Below, piece after piece: positions 16,283 through 23,018 of a DNA stretch of 23,439 nt (positions are counted from its first letter, which is position 1; each line of letters begins with the position of its first letter). The position numbers and the translations under genes were made by a program. The stretch is from CALEUX01 sp037439945 (lineage in GTDB: Bacteria > Bacteroidota > Bacteroidia > Bacteroidales > Marinilabiliaceae): contig JBBIVA010000051.1 of NCBI GenBank assembly GCA_037439945.1, positions 1-23,439 on the forward strand, read 5' to 3'. The notes below the pieces were generated by a model. That model saw only the letters and a program-made list of their open reading frames with translations, did not search any database and had not been told where the DNA came from.

Positions 16283-17068
16283 ATGAGTTACGCTATTTAT
16301 AAGATTGACGCTTTTACAGATGATTTGTTTAAGGGGAACCCTGCGGCAGTTTGCCCTTTATTGAGCTGGCCTGAGGCTGATGTTATGCAAAAAATTGCGA
16401 TGGAAAATAACCTTGCCGAAACTGCTTTTTATGTAAAAGGTGAAAAGTGTATTGAGATAAGATGGTTTACACCAACGGTTGAAGTTGATTTGTGTGGGCA
16501 TGCTACTTTAGCAGCGGCATTCGTCCTTTTTAGGTTTGACGGGTACATAGGTAATGAAATCAATTTTTATTCAATCAGAAGCGGTGCCCTACCGGTAAGA
16601 AAGGAAGGAGATTTTATTACTTTAAATTTTCCTGCTGATGTATATAATGAAATTGAACCTACTGAATTAATGTATAAAGCCTTTGATCACATGCCTGTTG
16701 CAGTATTAAAAGGTAAAACTGACTATTTGTTTGTTTTCGAGACTGAAGAGCAAATTCAATCAATAACCCCTGATTTACAGACGATTTCAGAACTTGATTC
16801 GCGGGGGGTTATAATAACAGCCCCATCAGCAGAAGTTGATTTTGTTTCAAGGTTTTTTGCCCCACAATCAGGCATACCCGAAGATCCTGTTACTGGTTCG
16901 GCCCACACAACCCTTACTCCTTATTGGCAAAAAAAACTTAATAAAAACATTTTAACGGCAAAACAATTATCAAAAAGGGGTGGGTTTCTTAAGTGCAGGT
17001 TTCTGGGGCAAAGGGTTGAAATTAGTGGACAGGCAAGACTTTTTTTAAAAGGAGAGATATTTATTTAA
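16283..17068 (+). CDS. PhzF-family isomerase/epimerase
   Basis: A cytoplasmic PhzF-like protein of 261 residues. The family has a diaminopimelate-epimerase fold and includes the phenazine isomerase PhzF, but most members act on unknown substrates. Visible motifs are IYKIDAFTDDLFKGNPAAVC at 5-24; NNLAETAFY with E46 as the family's catalytic Glu; WFTPTVEVDLCGHATLAAAFVL; and PQSGIPEDPVTGSAHTTLTPYW near the C-terminus. The frame is open 28 codons upstream to 16199, but that extension is hydrophobic, AT-rich and not part of the family, so I start at the ATG at 16283. There are no phenazine genes nearby, so phenazine synthesis is not implied. Probably monocistronic, with a 247-bp gap to the next gene. 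Confidence 0.9.
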   Translation: MSYAIYKIDAFTDDLFKGNPAAVCPLLSWPEADVMQKIAMENNLAETAFYVKGEKCIEIRWFTPTVEVDLCGHATLAAAFVLFRFDGYIGNEINFYSIRSGALPVRKEGDFITLNFPADVYNEIEPTELMYKAFDHMPVAVLKGKTDYLFVFETEEQIQSITPDLQTISELDSRGVIITAPSAEVDFVSRFFAPQSGIPEDPVTGSAHTTLTPYWQKKLNKNILTAKQLSKRGGFLKCRFLGQRVEISGQARLFLKGEIFI

Positions 17069-17195
17069 TCTTGTGCATTTCATCATATAAAATTCTTTCC
17101 CAAATTATGAAAGTTATGCGAATGGGAAAAATTATACTGCTTTATTTTATAAATTATTAACTGATGAAACGAACATGTTTGCGAAAAAACACAAC

Positions 17196-17284
17196 TTGTC
17201 CCAACTTTTAGGGAAACACTAATAAATCGAAGATCGACGAAGTCAAAACAGCAAAGATGAAGTTCTCCCGTAATAACGGGACAA
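17196..17284. repeat. Palindromic intergenic repeat with TTGTCCC/GGGACAA ends
   Basis: Outer arms ttgtccc (17196-17202) and gggacaa (17278-17284) flank two small palindromes: tcccaacttttaggga just inside the left arm, and tcccgtaataacggga at the right. The GC-rich palindromes stand out from the AT-rich surroundings. The cttgtccc motif recurs near the right edge of the window (about 23309). It looks like a REP-like intergenic element and not a terminator, as no T-run follows. Confidence 0.4.
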
Positions 17285-17315
17285 CCTATCCGACAATTTA
17301 AAAACAAATTATTTA

Positions 17316-18413
17316 ATGATGAAAAATTACATAATTATTTTAATTGTTTTAATAATGATGCTTTTATTACCATCATGTATTCAAAACAAAAAGCCTGATG
17401 AATTTTGGGTGGAATCAAAATCACCAAAATTAATTGGCAATAAGGTGGTTATTGATTTGTTAAACCGCCAACCATTTATGATGTATGAAACAGAACACGC
17501 CACCTCTGTTCATTATGCCGAAGCATGTGCCGGTTATGGGGCTGCCAGGTTTGCAGGTATTAATAGTGATTCGTTATTGCTAGGAAAAATCTTTGAACGA
17601 TATTTAAGGGTTATTGATGATTCGATAGAAAACACTGCTAATCATGTTGATGCAAATGTTTATGGCATTTTACCCCTTGAATTATTCATGCAAACAGGGG
17701 ATTATAGGTTTAAAATTCAGGGTTTGGAACTTGCCGATGGTCAGAATTCATCAGTACTTGATAATGGATTAACCAGTCAGGTAAGGTATTGGATAGATGA
17801 TCTTTATATGATTGTAGCCCTTCAGGTCCAGGCATACCGTGTTACAAAAGAGCCTTTATATTTAGATAAAGCTGCTGCTTTAGCCTATGAATATTTGAAA
17901 AAACTTCAACAGCCAAATGGATTGTTCCATCACGGGCCGGGGGCGCCTGTTTATTGGGGTAGGGGTAATGGTTGGGTGGCAGCAGGGTTGGCCGAGTTGC
18001 TAACTGAATTGCCTGTTAGCCACAAATTATATTATGAAATTGTTATAAGGTACAAATTGATGATGGAGTCCTTGCTTAAATATCAGGCTAATGATGGTAT
18101 GTGGCGACAGTTAATTGATAATGAAGGATCATGGAAGGAATCATCTTGTACAGCCATGTTTGGTTTTGCTATACACACAGGCATTAAAAAAGGAATTCTT
18201 ACCGGAATTGAATTTACTCAATCATACCGGAAGGCATGGAACGCCGTAACCAATTATGTGGGTGAAGATGGGAAATTAAGGGAGGTTTGCGTTGGTACCG
18301 GAAAAAGTGCCGATTTCAATTATTATTTAGAAAGGCCCAGAATTACGGGTGATTTTCATGGACAAGCACCTCTGCTTTGGTTCGCATGTAGTTTATTGGA
18401 GCAGGCAAATTAA
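17316..18413 (+). CDS. GH105/GH88-like unsaturated glycuronyl hydrolase lipoprotein
   Basis: A 365-residue enzyme with a lipobox at Cys21 (LLPSC). The (alpha/alpha)6-barrel family hydrolyses the unsaturated uronic acid left at the non-reducing end by polysaccharide lyases, for example in rhamnogalacturonan breakdown (YteR/RhiN type). Matching motifs: HYAEACAGYGAARF near 66-79; HVDANVYGILPLELF (110-124); RYWIDDLYMIVALQVQAY (157-174), with D161/D162 candidates for the catalytic acid along with D112; GLFHHGPGAPVYWGRGNGWVAAGLAELL (202-229); SSCTAMFGFAI; and DFHGQAPLLWF. The WGRGNGW signature supports GH105. No lyase or pectin gene is next to it, so it stands outside a PUL here. It follows phzF after 247 bp on the same strand, but separate transcription is likely. 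Start is at the first of two consecutive ATGs; the second also works. Confidence 0.86.
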   Translation: MMKNYIIILIVLIMMLLLPSCIQNKKPDEFWVESKSPKLIGNKVVIDLLNRQPFMMYETEHATSVHYAEACAGYGAARFAGINSDSLLLGKIFERYLRVIDDSIENTANHVDANVYGILPLELFMQTGDYRFKIQGLELADGQNSSVLDNGLTSQVRYWIDDLYMIVALQVQAYRVTKEPLYLDKAAALAYEYLKKLQQPNGLFHHGPGAPVYWGRGNGWVAAGLAELLTELPVSHKLYYEIVIRYKLMMESLLKYQANDGMWRQLIDNEGSWKESSCTAMFGFAIHTGIKKGILTGIEFTQSYRKAWNAVTNYVGEDGKLREVCVGTGKSADFNYYLERPRITGDFHGQAPLLWFACSLLEQAN

Positions 18414-18460
18414 CTTTATTGAAATACCACCAAATTCAGATTGTTTTTTGGATACTATGA

Positions 18461-18531
18461 GCGGAAAACGGGGATCGAACCCGCGACCCTCAGCTTGGGA
18501 AGCTGATGCTCTACCACTGAGCTACTTCCGC
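18461..18531 (-). tRNA. tRNA-Gly (anticodon CCC)
   Basis: Read on the minus strand, the 71-base segment folds as a complete tRNA. The acceptor stem is GCGGAAG with TTTCCGC (last pair G-T), the D arm GCTC-AGTGGTA-GAGC, the anticodon stem TCAGC/GCTGA with loop TTCCCAA, and the T arm GCGGG-TTCGATC-CCCGT. The anticodon is CCC, decoding GGG glycine codons. The 3' CCA is not encoded. It lies 47 bases beyond the GH105 stop, on the opposite strand. A reverse-strand frame reading SGKRGSNPRPSAWEADALPLSYFR is the usual artefact produced by such a tRNA. Confidence 0.97.
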
Positions 18532-18684
18532 TTATAAACTGAATTATTTAATTCGGCTATGTAAAAATATAAAAGATTCGGTAATAGTTTAGAAATTAAG
18601 CACAAAATTATCGACAATCATAAAAATTGATGTAAAATATTATATTTCAGGTATAATTCATAAATAAAGACAAGGCAAAAATCA

Positions 18685-18715
18685 TTGACCCTGCCTGTGT
18701 TTTGTCTTAACTTTG
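18685..18715 (+). promoter_or_regulatory. Bacteroidota housekeeping-type promoter
   Basis: A TTG at 18685-18687 and TAACTTTG at 18708-18715 are separated by 20 bases. This matches the Bacteroidota primary-sigma pattern TTG-N19-21-TAnnTTTG well. It points right, toward the repeat-protein gene, giving a leader of about 230 bases, unless it serves an unrecognised short RNA in the gap. Confidence 0.45.
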
Positions 18716-18778
18716 TAAATATGATTTTCTATTGGCCGTTGAAAATTAACAATTTTTAATTGTTTTAGTAACTATTGT

Positions 18779-18817
18779 ATGTTCATTTTCGTACAATATT
18801 ATAACAGGGACGAACAT
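18779..18817. promoter_or_regulatory. Inverted repeat ATGTTC-N27-GAACAT, candidate activator site
   Basis: ATGTTC (18779-18784) and GAACAT (18812-18817) are exact inverted repeats. Flanking TTTCGTAC and GGACGAAC add partial symmetry. The pair lies about 92-130 bases upstream of the predicted sigma54 start, the usual distance for enhancer-binding proteins. Assignment rests on position and symmetry only. Confidence 0.35.
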
Positions 18818-18882
18818 TATTATTGCGTTTCAAATTTATATATTATTTTTTAAATATATGAATTACTGGTAAATGTAATTAT

Positions 18883-18898
18883 TGGCACGCTACTTGTT
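18883..18898 (+). promoter_or_regulatory. Sigma54-like -24/-12 promoter
   Basis: The sequence TGGCACG-CTAC-TTGTT matches the RpoN consensus TGGCACG-N4-TTGCW with one difference (T for C at the -12 dinucleotide). The -24 GG (18884-18885) and -12 pair (18896-18897) have exact spacing. Transcription would start near 18909, about 44 bases before the ATG at 18953. A sigma54 promoter implies that an AAA+ enhancer-binding protein controls the gene; none is encoded in the window. Confidence 0.6.
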
Positions 18899-18936
18899 TC
18901 TATGGTTCTTGTATCTCTGGAAATTAATTGAAATCA

Positions 18937-18946
18937 AAGGGGAGGA
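18937..18946 (+). promoter_or_regulatory. Strong Shine-Dalgarno site of the Trp-Met repeat gene
   Basis: The stretch aaggggagga sits 6 bases before the ATG at 18953, a near-ideal anti-SD complement. Most other genes in this window lack a purine-rich site, so high translation is suggested. Confidence 0.65.
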
Positions 18947-18952
18947 ACAGTT

Positions 18953-19525
18953 ATGAAAACAAAAGCAAATATTATAAAATTCATTGCCGGATTATTTCTG
19001 ATCGCCATGGTCCATTCAGTCGCAATTTCTCAAGGAAATGGAACTTTAAACCACAATAGAATTTTCTCAAGGGAACCGGGTTATAACAAAACCGTTAAAG
19101 TGGAAAACCATCTTGATATTCACGATTGGATGTTGGATGATTTAGCATTTATTTTCCGGTCAGAAAATTCCAAAATTGAAGATTGGATGGTAAAAATGGA
19201 CAACAATAGCTCTGGGATTAAAGAAGATTGTTTAAATGTTAACTGGTTTAATGATTTTAGTGACAGCCCACGCATGGATTTGGTGTATTGGATGATTGAT
19301 GATTCTCATACATTTTGGGTTGATATGCCTAATGATTACCTTAATTTTGATGATCTTGAAATAACAGACTGGATGGTTAACAAAACAAATTTTGTTGTTA
19401 AAGATTCAGATGATGAAACGGTAAAATTATATAAATGGATGCTTACAGTTGATAATTTTGGTGTAAATTTTGAGAATGAAATAGTTATTGAGGATTGGAT
19501 GATTGATAGGAAACGTTGGAATTAA
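18953..19525 (+). CDS. Small exported protein of repeated Trp-Met (DWM) motifs, unknown function
   Basis: I do not recognise a named family. The 190-residue protein has a clear signal peptide (about 1-26, ending VAISQ), so it is exported. The mature part is acidic and consists of repeats centred on a Trp-Met pair: W59 (HDWMLDD), W78 (EDWMVKM), W113 (VYWMIDD), W140 (TDWMVNK), W162 (YKWMLTV) and W182 (EDWMIDR), plus a degenerate copy at W98 (NVNWFND). Spacings are 15-27 residues. Each copy is an acidic or IE/IT-type lead-in, then WM, a hydrophobic residue and a polar turn. There is no T9SS tail, lipobox or further membrane segment; the protein ends at the last repeat (RKRWN). It has a strong ribosome site, a sigma54-like promoter and its own terminator, so it is a single-gene unit. 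A periplasmic or surface stress or structural role is possible; function is open. Confidence 0.85.
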   Translation: MKTKANIIKFIAGLFLIAMVHSVAISQGNGTLNHNRIFSREPGYNKTVKVENHLDIHDWMLDDLAFIFRSENSKIEDWMVKMDNNSSGIKEDCLNVNWFNDFSDSPRMDLVYWMIDDSHTFWVDMPNDYLNFDDLEITDWMVNKTNFVVKDSDDETVKLYKWMLTVDNFGVNFENEIVIEDWMIDRKRWN

Positions 19526-19560
19526 AAGCTTTTTTAAAAGGTTAATGGTTTTGGAATTAA

Positions 19561-19596
19561 ATAAAAAACAGGCTTGTGACCAAGCCTGTTTTTTAT
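19561..19596. terminator. Rho-independent terminator after the Trp-Met repeat gene
   Basis: Perfect 16-bp inverted repeat: left arm ataaaaaacaggcttg (19561-19576), loop tgac, right arm 19581-19596. The GC-rich core CAGGCTTG is flanked by A6 and T6, so it can end transcripts from either side. It lies 36 bases after the stop and separates this gene from the SDR gene. Confidence 0.9.
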
Positions 19597-19629
19597 TTAA
19601 TTTGGTTCAAACTTAATAGTTCAATATAT

Positions 19630-20364
19630 ATGAAAATGCTTAAGGAAAAGAAAGTTTTAATAACAGGCAGTGCTAACGGCATAGGTAAAACCATGACCGA
19701 AACCTTTTTAAGTGAAGGGTGCAAAGTTTGGGCTATAGATAAGGATGAAGTTGGATTGGAGAAGCTTTATAGAGCACATAACCTGATTGTAACATCAAAA
19801 GTTGACATATCTTCGGAGATTGATATTATGGGTTTAATAAAAAATATAAAAACCGGTTGGGGCTCAATTGATATATTAATTAACAATGCCGGAATTAGCA
19901 GGTTTTGTGAGCTGGAGAAATGTGAGACATCAGATTTTGACGAGATAATCGCTGTTAATTTGCGTGCTCCTTTTATTTTGGCAAGAGAATTTACAAGGAT
20001 GCATACCAGGGGTAATTATGGGAGGATTATTAATATAGCATCTACCAGATATATTATGTCTGAACCTGGAGGAGAGGCTTATGGAGCATCTAAGGGAGGA
20101 TTGGTTTCGCTTACACACTCTTTGGCAAACTCTTTGGCCGGTAGCGGTGTAACGGTAAATTGCATTGCCCCGGGTTGGATTAATACCGGTAATTCAATTG
20201 ATTTATCTGCAGCTGACCATAGTCAGCATCCATCGGGTAGGGTAGGCAATGCTTTGGATGTAGCTTTAATTGCACTGTTTTTAGCACAGCCACATAATGA
20301 TTTTATTAATGGTGAAGAAATAAGGGTAGATGGTGGAATGACTAGAAAAATGATTTATATATAA
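19630..20364 (+). CDS. SDR-family NAD(P)-dependent oxidoreductase
   Basis: A 244-residue classical short-chain dehydrogenase/reductase, cytoplasmic. The Rossmann glycine motif is TGSANGIG (12-19), the structural motif NNAG lies at 85-88 and N110 is in the conserved NL position. The catalytic set is S138, Y151 and K155 (YGASK), with the standard 13-residue Ser-Tyr spacing. It is followed by VNCIAPGWINTG and a C-terminal NGEEIRVDGGM typical of FabG-like members. An acidic residue after the second strand (AIDKDE) favours NAD over NADP; this is inference. The substrate is unknown; FabG-like, sugar or alcohol dehydrogenase roles are all possible. The open frame extends to 19576, but that start lies inside the terminator, so I start at the ATG at 19630 (a second ATG follows at 19636). 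Confidence 0.9.
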   Translation: MKMLKEKKVLITGSANGIGKTMTETFLSEGCKVWAIDKDEVGLEKLYRAHNLIVTSKVDISSEIDIMGLIKNIKTGWGSIDILINNAGISRFCELEKCETSDFDEIIAVNLRAPFILAREFTRMHTRGNYGRIINIASTRYIMSEPGGEAYGASKGGLVSLTHSLANSLAGSGVTVNCIAPGWINTGNSIDLSAADHSQHPSGRVGNALDVALIALFLAQPHNDFINGEEIRVDGGMTRKMIYI

Positions 20365-20753
20365 GGCAGAGGTTTATTTATATTGACTAATTATTGATTA
20401 TGGCTGGTTTTAAAAATATCGAATAAACCCAAATTTGTAATTGGATAATAGTTTTAACCTACAATATCAATAAAAGCAGTAGGTTACGCTTTGATTAACA
20501 AAGTTATATAATAACATTCTAAGGATTATCTGGATCTTTAAAAATTATTAAGATTACGCAAGATTTAAATTGTTTTTCAAAACTCTTATTTATAACCTGT
20601 ATAAATTACCCCCCTTGTAATGCAATATACACCAGGGGATTGAAAATTTCAAGGGGGGGTATTTTAGAATAATTATAAATAACTTAGGGAGGTTGTAGTA
20701 AATTCTCAAAAAGATTTTATAAAATATTGTTGAAGATGAATAAAAAATCCAAA
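20365..20753. other. Non-coding gap between SDR and GH9 genes with two inverted repeats
   Basis: A 389-bp gap between convergent genes. It contains a perfect 8-bp inverted repeat taacctac/gtaggtta (20455-20462 and 20479-20486, 16-base loop) and a C-run/G-run inverted repeat at 20607-20662. No coding frame is evident. Confidence 0.6.
20607..20662. repeat. Inverted repeat with C6/G7 homopolymer arms
   Basis: The left arm taccccccttg (20607-20617) pairs with the right arm caagggggggta (20650-20661), with one extra G on the right. AT pairing continues outwards for several bases. The loop is about 32 bases. Such runs are striking in AT-rich DNA. It could be a terminator for the convergent SDR and GH9 genes or a small mobile-element remnant. 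Confidence 0.45.
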
Positions 20754-23018
20754 TCACGGGGTTTTAACCAAAACCTGTGAGTATTGTGTTCCTGAGTTTT
20801 TAATAAATAAAATATAAAAACCTGCTGATAAAAAGCTTATGTCTATTGCCGGATTACCGGCAAGGAGTTTTTCATAATGTAATTTACCGTGCAAATCCCT
20901 AATTTGTAAATGAAATTCAGATTCATAAAGGTTGGTAACTTTAATTGAACCGCCTGTAGGGTTTGGTGATATTATAAAAGGTTCAGGAGCAACCAATTTG
21001 TTTACAGGATTTGGGCCACACAAATCTGGATTGTTTTCAGGTGTAATTCCGGTATTACCTCCGGCACATTTGCCACAGGCATCAATATATGCTGTTCCGT
21101 TTAAATCACCGTTGCAATCATAATCGGGATTAATAAATTTTGATAGTAACCTTATATAGCTTAACTGGTAGCCATTTGAGTTTTCAGTAACCTCCCACGA
21201 GTTTAGTGGCCAGCTTGTGTTAAAATCCTTATATGATTTTTGGTTGGGTTGGTTCTTTGGTGGTGAAATTACTTCTGATATGCATATTGCATTGTTATTT
21301 CCTGACCCGCATGAGGATGGGCAACACCCATCCCAGTTATAGCTGGGGTTTGGGCCACCTGTTACAAAGCCGGGTGCCGGCCCATAGGTTGATGTCCCCA
21401 CTCGGTCCCATTTAGCGCTTCCGTTGGTAAACCATGTGTGGTAAAATTCATTTACCCCTTTTTTTGCACCATATTTATACATGTTTGAAAGGTAAACAAA
21501 GTTTAGGGGGTTTACCCCATGTATGTAATTTATAATTGCTAATGCTGCATTACGTGCATTGGTTTCTGAGGGTGAATCAATGTTATATTTTATAATGTTA
21601 AAAAACATACTGCCCTGTCTGCATTTTATGCTGTTGCTACCCCAGGTGTAATCTTTGATATGTGCCCTGTAAGGATCTTTCTTTGATGTAAAAGCAGGCA
21701 GATTTTCAGTGCCGTTTAACATAGCGGTTCTGTAAACATTTTTTATTTGCGTAACTACCGATGGTGTTGTATTTGAAAGAGTTGTGTAATAGAGTAAAAT
21801 ATCCTGTACGTCTGATTCGAACGGGAATGCAAAAGACCAAGCAATAAGATGGGCCTGTGTGTAGTTTGATTCAAAGAAGGTACGGTATTTTGTATCGCCG
21901 GTTATTTCGAACAGGAAGCATGCAGCTTTTAATTTGGCCATAAGTCGTCCATAGTCATCTGTTTCCTGCTGGCCTGCCCCCAAACCTGATGAACCATAGG
22001 CAGCATCATTGTTTCGGAATAAAACCGAAGGATTTGCTACAGCCCAATCCCACGCTTTTATTGCTTTTTCCTTTAATAAGGTTGCATAAACTGTATTGCC
22101 GGTTAATTGAAAAACTTTTGATGCTATTGCAAAAGCAGCAGATGTATTAAGGGTTGCTGATGTATTAACCGAACCATATAAACTTTGTCCGGTTGCTGCG
22201 GATGGAGGGCTTGCATGGGACATTCCAACTATGCTTAATACACTTCCGTTTTCTAATTGCATTCTAATTAAATGATCCAGGCCCCATTTGGCTTCATCTA
22301 CAATATCAGGGATTCCATTGCCGGATTCGGGTAAGTTATAATCATCCTTCCAAATTAGCGGGTTTTCAAGGTAAGATATCATCATATCAATTATATAGTG
22401 GGCTGTCCAGTTGGTATATTTATTATAATCACCGGCATCATACCAACCGCCGCTAACGTCCCTCTCGGTGGCTGCATTAAATTTATCATTAAAAATACGG
22501 CAGTTTTTATCCTGTAAATTACCTATATGACTGGCACCGTCAACCCACGCTTTTTCAGCAAAAGGGGCTTGCTTGGCATATCCGGCCCTTTGGTAGAACA
22601 TTGTCCTTACGGCTTGTTTCAAAACGTGGTTGTAAACAGATGGTGAGATATTAAATTCAAAAGATCTTACGTTTTTATCAACATCCACAATAAAATATTT
22701 TCCGGTTTGGGTAACATGCGAAAAATCAAACCACCAGGCTTTGTCACCTGATGAAGCATCTGTATTCCCATTGTTCCAAATTACAGGAGGGCCTGAAAAT
22801 ATTGTTTCTTTTGTTGTTGCGTTTACCAATGCATATGTTGATCCGGGAGAAAAGGACAATGCGGCATCATAACCTGTAATTGGGTCTCTAATTACTGCAA
22901 TTTTTGGGGCGTCAGGCAAATACCCGAACTGATCTACCACTATAAAATCGGTTAATGATTGGGCAGTTGCCAAAATGAACAGAAAGCAACCGGTAATGGT
23001 AAAGGCAAATCTACTCAT
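20754..23018 (-). CDS. GH9 endoglucanase with T9SS type A sorting domain
   Basis: A 754-residue secreted cellulase-type enzyme. The signal peptide is residues 1-20 (FLFILATAQS). About 24-122 is the Ig-like N-terminal domain common in GH9 (VVDQFGYLPDAPKIAVI). The catalytic (alpha/alpha)6 domain spans about 125-628: GGWYDAGDYNKY (190-201, with D194/D197, catalytic base and nucleophilic water), WGLDHLIRMQ, and YIHGVNPLNFVYLSNMYKYG. The C-terminal Y.D/W.VTE region has D598 and probable acid E609, with two extra residues in the usual spacing. A Cys-rich linker (DCNGDLNGTAYIDACGKCAGGNTG, 635-657 region) precedes a type A T9SS tail at about 680-754 (ISPNPTGGSIKV...LHGKLHYEKLL...GFYILFIKNSG). Substrate is probably cellulose or another beta-1,4-glucan. 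It is monocistronic in this window; no promoter is clear upstream. Confidence 0.93.
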   Translation of the reverse strand: MSRFAFTITGCFLFILATAQSLTDFIVVDQFGYLPDAPKIAVIRDPITGYDAALSFSPGSTYALVNATTKETIFSGPPVIWNNGNTDASSGDKAWWFDFSHVTQTGKYFIVDVDKNVRSFEFNISPSVYNHVLKQAVRTMFYQRAGYAKQAPFAEKAWVDGASHIGNLQDKNCRIFNDKFNAATERDVSGGWYDAGDYNKYTNWTAHYIIDMMISYLENPLIWKDDYNLPESGNGIPDIVDEAKWGLDHLIRMQLENGSVLSIVGMSHASPPSAATGQSLYGSVNTSATLNTSAAFAIASKVFQLTGNTVYATLLKEKAIKAWDWAVANPSVLFRNNDAAYGSSGLGAGQQETDDYGRLMAKLKAACFLFEITGDTKYRTFFESNYTQAHLIAWSFAFPFESDVQDILLYYTTLSNTTPSVVTQIKNVYRTAMLNGTENLPAFTSKKDPYRAHIKDYTWGSNSIKCRQGSMFFNIIKYNIDSPSETNARNAALAIINYIHGVNPLNFVYLSNMYKYGAKKGVNEFYHTWFTNGSAKWDRVGTSTYGPAPGFVTGGPNPSYNWDGCCPSSCGSGNNNAICISEVISPPKNQPNQKSYKDFNTSWPLNSWEVTENSNGYQLSYIRLLSKFINPDYDCNGDLNGTAYIDACGKCAGGNTGITPENNPDLCGPNPVNKLVAPEPFIISPNPTGGSIKVTNLYESEFHLQIRDLHGKLHYEKLLAGNPAIDISFLSAGFYILFIKNSGTQYSQVLVKTP

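Larger units (their letters stand above)
18532..18952. other. Regulatory gap between tRNA-Gly and the Trp-Met repeat gene
   Basis: A 421-bp non-coding stretch that must hold the tRNA promoter (leftward) and control of the exported repeat protein (rightward). It contains a TTG-N20-TAACTTTG promoter, an ATGTTC/GAACAT inverted repeat and a sigma54-like -24/-12 element, each listed separately. No coding frame is convincing. Confidence 0.7.

Noticed and set aside
16283..17068. PhzF gene as evidence of a phenazine cluster
   Set aside because: No other phz genes are near; the PhzF fold is widespread in bacteria that make no phenazine.
18349..18537. Plus-strand frame containing SGKRGSNPRPSAWEADALPLSYFR
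   Set aside because: It is the antisense of the tRNA-Gly gene joined to the end of the GH105 gene in another frame, a well-known artefact.
19576..19629. Upstream extension of the SDR gene
   Set aside because: It begins inside the terminator at 19561-19596, and the added residues are not part of the SDR fold.
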